Shown piece by piece: positions 58,121 to 64,000 of a stretch of 64,000 nucleotides of DNA. Every line of letters starts with the position of its first letter. Position 1 is the first letter of the stretch. The translations under genes and the position numbers were made by a program. Location of the stretch: positions 23,441,118-23,505,117 of the forward strand of contig NC_090280.1 in assembly GCF_037392515.1 (NCBI RefSeq), in the 5' to 3' direction. The stretch comes from Haliotis asinina (Eukaryota > Mollusca > Gastropoda > Lepetellida > Haliotidae). The notes beneath the pieces are model-generated. The model made no database searches and was not told the DNA's origin. It was given only the letters and a program-made list of their open reading frames with translations.

Positions 58121-58262
58121 AGTTCCACATCTACACGTCTCTCCACCCCTCATCTTCCTCAACAGAGGACCACAGTACCAAATGAAGCCTAAACTGAGGG
58201 AAGAGTTCCACATCTACACGTCTCTCTACCCTTCACTTCTTCAACAGAGGATCAAAGCCTAT
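58121..58262 (+). repeat. 83-bp repeat across the stop codon, copy D (2 units)
   Basis: Shortest array of the four; the stop position is as in copy B. Confidence 0.75.
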
Positions 58263-58598
58263 ATAGTTCAACATCTACAAATTCTTCCAATTTCAGCTGG
58301 AAAAATAAGAGTACTCCAGTGAAAGTGAACAGAAAATGTTTTCCACGATGCCCTATTTTACAGAGAACTGTAGTGATATATCGACAGTTATGAGATATGT
58401 TCCTGCTTGTCCTCTACATACCCGGCGAACGTTGATGTTTGTACAACGCCATGATGTATGCAGTTACCGAACAGTATTTTCTTTCAGGAAGCGGACGCAT
58501 GAAAGGAAAAGCTCTGAGCTTTACTCAAAGTATATATGGTATATCAACAACCCTTTACTCACAGTATATATAGTATATCAACAATATTTATTTCAGTC

Positions 58599-58604
58599 AA
58601 TAAA
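58599..58604 (+). promoter_or_regulatory. candidate poly(A) signal, copy D
   Basis: AATAAA in the conserved context, about 415 bp after the stop. Confidence 0.4.
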
Positions 58605-59927
58605 GCTTTAACCTTTAAAACATGTTTTAAATCAATATAGCTTTCCTGTTTTATCAAAAACATTTAACTGTTATGTTGTCTCCACACACTCATCAGTATA
58701 AATGTTTTTGTAGCAAATTTCACTTATATCAAACGCTATACACATAAGATTGCTCATGGGGTAGATAGGATTATGGACTAAGGTTCCACAAGTTTTGTTT
58801 CCATGACCCAGCAGGTACGGGTCGGTTTCCGATTGTGATATTCTGATTGTCAGCACCTCAAATAAAACTCCATATGAATAGAACACCCATTTCAAAATAA
58901 ACACATGCGCGCTAACACACATGTACACACACATGCTCAAACACGATTCAAATACATAGTTAAAGAATTGTTTTACATATCTCCCATAAATGCTTTAATA
59001 GCTTTACTTTAGTTTTACATACTGTAAACTTGATGAAACAGTTTATTTCATACAGAAGGCATGACACACATGTCTCTTATTGTACAGGAATGCTCAGAAT
59101 TGACATTACTGCTATCCTACTTCTGTATTGGCATCACCCTGCCTAGAATGTATTCCTCAGGTAGTATTTGTCTTAGAACTGACGTATCGTGATCTGTAGC
59201 TGAACACCAGCTGACATTTGAACAACTGTAAACAACCCGTTTCCTGCAGACATCACTGAACCATACTTTCTCGTGTAAAGAAATGCTGAAGGTGTCATAC
59301 GGATGGAATGTGAAATGTTCCTCTTGAAAATAATACGGCAGAGTATTTCTGTACTGTCGCGCCGTAAACAATCTTAACTATGCATGGCTTCAGATCGGAC
59401 AAAGTCATGAGACTTGTTTCGATATAGTTGAGTTGAGTTGAGCTGCAATTTACGCTACATCGGCGTTATTGCAGTCATATAGGAACCTCCTGTATGTAAT
59501 ATGTGCAACTGGGCGACAGTTTTGTAAAAAATGTTTCTGGTTTTGTTTGGAAAACAACATTTCTCTCCTAAAAATCAAGGCCTTTTAGTTGGAATAAATC
59601 TAAAATCTAAATAATCTTGTCAAAGTTTCAACTACATAGAACGTTTAGTTTTAGAAGCTAAGTCTGAATACATGCATGATCACTAGTCACTAAAAACAGT
59701 TCCATGTCGCTGTAGCTCACGTGGACATGTTTTACAAAGTTTAAAGATCAACGCTGGGGATGAATGAGTGAGTGAGTTTAGGGCGCTTTTAGCGGTGTTC
59801 CAAATCAGTTGCCATTATAACATTTTTAGCAATAAATACGAAGGATCAAACTCTCACACTAATTATAACGGTATATGACGTCATAATAACAAGTACGTAC
59901 CTACATTTATATTCCTCTGGTGAAGGT
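58605..59927. other. 3' flanking block of copy D, no gene
   Basis: Close to the copy B flank until about 59370, then closer to the copy C flank (it shares the TTTGTAAxAACTGTTTC-type segment that A and B lack). No coding signal is seen. Confidence 0.55.
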
Positions 59928-60087
59928 GCTGTAGCCTGGTGGATAAAGCGTTCGCTCGTGGCGCCAAAGATCTGGGTTCCGTTTTTCACACGGTCACAAC
60001 GTGTGAAGCCCCTTTCTTGTGCTCCCCGTCGTAATATTGATGGAATATTGCTAAGGGTGGCGTAAAACCCAACAAACTCACCCATAT
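59928..60087 (+). repeat. tRNA-derived SINE downstream of copy D
   Basis: GCTGTAGCCTGGTGGATAAAGCG, CTCGTGGCGCCAAAGATC, GTGTGAAGCCCCTTTC and GAATATTGCTAAGGGTG. Confidence 0.8.
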
Positions 60088-60919
60088 TCCTCAGACAGAC
60101 TGGATATTTTGGAGATTACCAGAAAACCGCCAAAATCATGGATCACCCGAGACGGCGAAACGTAAATTCGTTAATTAATATCAGTCAAGGCCATCTATGG
60201 CCGACAAGTCGGTACGATTTTGGAAATGATATATATGATGTTCCAAAAGGTTTTTAGACCCGTGGAATGCTGCTGTCGATCGATTCTAACCCTACACAGG
60301 TGCTATCAACGTGGCTTGTATTAATAAACGACTTTGAAAGGTGAATTTTGGCTGTCTTGGGAGATCCAAGACCACTATAGAATAATTGCTCATATTGTGA
60401 CCAGTCATCTACCTCCAGTTGCTGGAGATCTATAGCATATCCCTATGTTCTAATGTCCTACTTGGTATACAATTTTCAGCTACATGATAGTTTTTAATGC
60501 CTTACTATGATATACTAGTTGTGTTATTGCCGTTTGGTGACAGTTTTTAATGAAATAAATTTATATAGCATTAACTGTTTTAGTCACGAGATGGTTGAAA
60601 TATTGCCAAAGTGGCTTTAAATTTTAACTCACTCTATCACTACAACGTTACACTTTCTTCTGACTTCCAGCACATTCTGACTACAGGTACTTTTGACCTG
60701 AGATAACAGTCACTTCTGTCATCACAACGTTTACTTTTACCAACGCGTTTAGTAGACGGGTGCTTCGGACATAACATAACTGATACACAAATGTATTGAT
60801 CTTCACCTGTAACATATTTTCTTCACCTGTAACATGATGTACATTTTAAAAACATGCCCAATGTGGACCATAAAGACGGCAGTGGGTTCAACATTTTGCA
60901 AACTGATTAATGAAGTCCA

Positions 60920-61260
60920 CACTCAGTTTTAGGTTCTTGTATCTCTACAGTCCATGTGTCTGTAATAGTGTCTCCCGTCCTTCTGTGCTGTAGCGACATT
61001 CATCCTAATCCTGGGCAGAATTATTCAGACCCTTTGAAATAATACATATTGGAAGACAAACTGTATTTCCCTGTCACAGAATTTTGACTTCTGACTTTAA
61101 ATGTCTTACAGAAACAAGGCTGCACGCAGACATCCCCAGTGTTGATGTAGCAATACCTGCACACTACCTACCATTCGGGAAATATATGCAAACTCGTGGT
61201 GGTGATTTGGCGATCTAATAGTATGTCAGCAGGGTTTACTCCTTCCCCGACCACCTTTTT
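60920..61260 (+). mobile_element. LINE endonuclease fragment downstream of copy D
   Basis: Diverged orthologue of 8395-8880. The ACATTCATCCTAATCCTGGGCAG segment (HPNPGQ) and the CCTGCACACTACCTACCATTCGG segment are recognisable. Confidence 0.6.
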
Positions 61261-62489
61261 AATATACGCTGTGGCAGTGTTATAACAACATATCAACCTA
61301 TCTGGAAACACCAGTTCCTGAGAGACGCAATCAAGGTATTGCGGAACAGAATTTCTTCCATGGTGGAGAAAATCCTTCAGGGTTAGGAAATTTACTGTTT
61401 ACGTCTCAATACCTCTTCCTTGATGGACACAGCTTGCCGTAGTTCTGCAGATGAAGGATGGTTGCCGTTCTTATTTAAGTCCTTCATCCATAGTCGCTCG
61501 GCAGTCTTTGACACAGCATCTCCAGTAGTCTACTATTCTTTCTGTTCTTAATCCTAAACTTACAGCTGCCGTATATCAGGTTTTGTCCACCACGTGCGTA
61601 GCTACAATAATATAGAAGCTCACAGATATGCTGTATTTTTTAAATGTGCCAAAAGAGGTGAGACTCTAACAAATAATTGTCTGTCCAGAGTAAAAATTGC
61701 CCGGACTTACAATTGATTGTTACTAAAAAAAGGCTGTACAAGCCTTCAATACTATCTAAAAATGAAGTTTTGTAACCTATCGGGCTAACACCAAAAAGAA
61801 ATGGCTTGCAACACGTCTGTCCACCTTGTGGATTTATGACGTACAGGACGCCTACTTGAGCATTAGCCATGATGGTGAATGATGACCTGGGGGATCGTTT
61901 TATCATTCATATTCATGGCTGTGACATTTGTTAGTGTTCACAGAGAGAAAAGAGAGAAAATTTGTATTTATGTGTCACATGTTATAAATACATAAAATAT
62001 ACATACATAATTTAAAGCACTGACAAAATATAACATCCGGCCATATGGCCTACGAGACACAAGACACTACAGAACGTATAGTAGTGCTTGAAGTGAATAA
62101 TCTATCACAGCATATAAGCACCATTAATGAAAGAAAACGTTATAGTGAATAATGTATCGCCAGTCCCATGTTCACCAGTAAAGGGTTGTATGTGTAGGTA
62201 CAGGACTACAATATGCGTTTACGTCTATTAAACATTTCAGTAACCATTGCAGCTATTTATCTTAGCATTGCTAAGTATGAATGCGTCGTGGTCGGTAGGT
62301 GACAGGAGAGGGGAAAAGGATTAGTGTTTAGTACATTTTCCCATAAGTCATATCGTAAGTCCGAATATAACGGACATTTGTTCTGAAATGTGCTCACCAG
62401 ACATACCTTGAAACAGACTATGTAACTAATACCCCTTTTGTTCTACGGATGACTGCATTTTAATGTTTTAAGAAATTTGGGCATAGTGG

Positions 62490-62850
62490 GGATACACCGT
62501 CAAAAGTATCGGTGTCAGGCATATGCCAGATCATTTCTACCTGATGCAATACAACTGTGGAATTCCCTAAATTCATTTAATAGTATTTATACTTTATCCC
62601 AATTAAAAAACTCGATATTAAAACCAAATAACTCCCTATGTTTGACCTAAACTAGGGAGTAAGAAGCCTCAGGTTCCGTTGTAGTGATCTGGATGCTGAT
62701 AGGTTTGATAGACACATCGTCGACAGTACCTCGTGCTCATGTTGTCATCCAGTCAAAATGTCGTGCATTATTTCTTCACATACAATAAATACACGGAAAT
62801 AAGACGAAAATCGTATTTTCAATTAAAGACGTTTAATATCAACTTGGCAC
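62490..62850 (+). mobile_element. LINE ORF2 C-terminal relic downstream of copy D
   Basis: Diverged orthologue of 9903-10340. Confidence 0.55.
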
Positions 62851-62949
62851 TATGGAGATGTGCATCCCTCACAAGCACCAATGTACATGTGTATGCCATG
62901 TGTATGAACCAAGAGAATCAAAATACTTGCCAACTCATTAAAACTATTA

Positions 62950-63125
62950 TATTGTTGTATGGTTTCTCCATGTACTGTATCGTTATAATCATGCGTTGTA
63001 AACTCAACCATCTGTATACAATGCTTTGTATACATGTGTAAATGTATGTACATTTTGTATATGTATGTTATACGGGCCTGTGGCCTATAGACGATAACAA
63101 ACTTGACTTGAAACTAAAATATTTC
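62950..63125 (+). mobile_element. LINE 3' end downstream of copy D
   Basis: TATACGGGCCTGTGGCCTAT forms a short GGCC hairpin and is followed by AACTTGACTTGA. This looks like the 3' end of a non-LTR element with a CTTGA-repeat tail, and it is absent from the other units. Confidence 0.5.
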
Positions 63126-63998
63126 ATCTTTAATTACCTTAATTGTTTGATCTTTGTTAGATATATCAAAGAGCCCGACCTATTCAGTTACTGTATTCAT
63201 AAGAAACAACTCGTATTCAGTAAGGCCTAAACTCAGCCTACTTTTTATGTCATCACGACGCTAACGCTACACTAAACGCCGTCTTTGACGTCAGTACGTA
63301 TACCGGTTGTGACTTCCGTTCGCTTGGAGCACTGCTTGGCATCTCCTGGACATAGACAGAATAAGTGTTAAGATCCCAGCCCTGGGTATTCTAGGTCATT
63401 CATTATGCAATGCTTGTCGTAGTTGTTGAAGCGTCTGGGGTCGTGGAAGACGTTGTCGGAGCCGTCGATCGAGCTAATCCCAAAGGTGATCGATTGGGTT
63501 TTAATGCGTGGATTTAATAGGCCATGGAAGCACTGGTTTCTGGTTGGCGAAGAAGTTCATTGTTTTCTGAACTGATTTAGTCGACAATAATAAATGAACT
63601 TCTCTTGACATAGCAAGGCGTAGTCAGTTAGAACATACATGATGGCGATTCAACATTGGTGCTAACCACACCAATTATTTGACCGGCATTCGAAACGCTG
63701 AGGAATCAATAACGAACCAAATTAGATTGTACCCTTGGTTTGAACGAAGCCTATGCAGGTGATCCCAGAGTTCCTTTGTCAGAAGTCGACCCAGACATCA
63801 CCTAGGTGAGTGGTACAATGGGCCCGGGTCTATCAACCGGTTGGTCATACAAGGTTCTGTGCTATTACGATATGTTACACAAAAATGATAACGAATGACA
63901 ACAGGAATTTTTCAGCATTGACCAAATGATTTGTATCTAGGAATGTCAAAAGCATAATATCAGTTTTAATATTTGCCAAGACGGTGTGGCTCATGGGC
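63126..63998. other. counterpart of the upstream flank of copies B and C, no gene
   Basis: Matches about 10900-11430 and 28740-29500. In B and C the signal-peptide exon lies about 0.7 kb beyond the point matching the right edge here, so a fifth copy would begin just outside the window. Confidence 0.6.
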
Positions 63999-64000
63999 AA

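Larger units (their letters stand above)
48751..58185 (+). pseudogene. IgSF receptor copy D, damaged
   Basis: Exons recognised: Ig1 48751 to about 49097; Ig2a 49890-50207; Ig2b 50969-51286; Ig3 51833-52099; TM1 52758-52880; microexon 53996-54017; tail 55648-55703; microexon 56043-56064; TM2 56986-57102; microexon 57660-57675; last exon 58002-58185. Damage relative to C: no signal-peptide exon or promoter region; a 9-bp deletion removes the Ig1 donor; TGA at 50090-50092 in Ig2a; tail exon 2 deleted. From Ig2b onward the exons are open, and a transcript skipping the second microexon keeps frame into TM2, so partial expression or use as a conversion donor remains possible. Ig1 resembles copy C; Ig3 onward resembles copy B. 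Confidence 0.7.

Overview
The window is animal nuclear DNA: spliced genes with consensus GT-AG introns, many interspersed repeats, and about 60% A+T by impression. Two repeat families recur throughout. One is a tRNA-derived SINE ('GTAGCCTAGTGG...GGTTCGA...GTGTGAAGCCCATTTC...ATATTGCTGGAATATTGCTAA...CTCACTCACT'). The other has the core 'TTACGCCGCACTCAGC...ATATGGCGGCGGTCTG...GGACCAGACAATCCAGTGA'. From memory both are characteristic of abalone (Haliotis) genomic DNA, so I infer a vetigastropod mollusc; this needs a repeat-library or genome search.

The window is a head-to-tail array of at least four copies of one immunoglobulin-superfamily membrane-receptor gene, all on the + strand, with a repeat length of about 16-19 kb. 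Copy A (3' half only, ends 4020), copy B (12106-23083), copy C (30167-41147, apparently intact) and copy D (48751-58185, damaged). The repeat unit that follows D runs to the right edge and stops about 0.7 kb before the expected first exon of a fifth copy.

The exon model, reconstructed from splice sites and phases, is the same in each copy. A signal-peptide exon is followed by Ig1, Ig2 and Ig3 (all phase 1-1), a first transmembrane exon (TM1), two consecutive pairs of a 22-nt microexon plus a 56-nt exon ending in a YQEIE-type motif, a second transmembrane exon (TM2) homologous to TM1, a 16-nt microexon, and a last exon rich in YxxL/V motifs. In copy C the full join is 1611 nt (536 codons plus stop) with no internal stop. 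Because Ig2, Ig3, TM1 and TM2 are phase 1-1 cassettes, isoforms that skip any of them stay in frame. Skipping TM2 gives a single-pass receptor with about eleven tail tyrosines.

The DNA between copies is mostly decayed repeats that were duplicated along with the gene: LINE endonuclease and C-terminal fragments, a Tc1/mariner relic, a MULE (45.2-46.9 kb), one candidate solo LTR (43.0-43.7 kb), SINEs and several minisatellites. Shared and absent insertions give conflicting groupings of the copies (A with C, B with D, C with D, and the A and B downstream flanks together), so the array looks like a mosaic made by repeated unequal exchange or conversion. Copy D has lost the signal exon, the Ig1 donor and one tail exon, and has gained a second Ig2 exon. 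Copy B has a stop codon inside Ig3.
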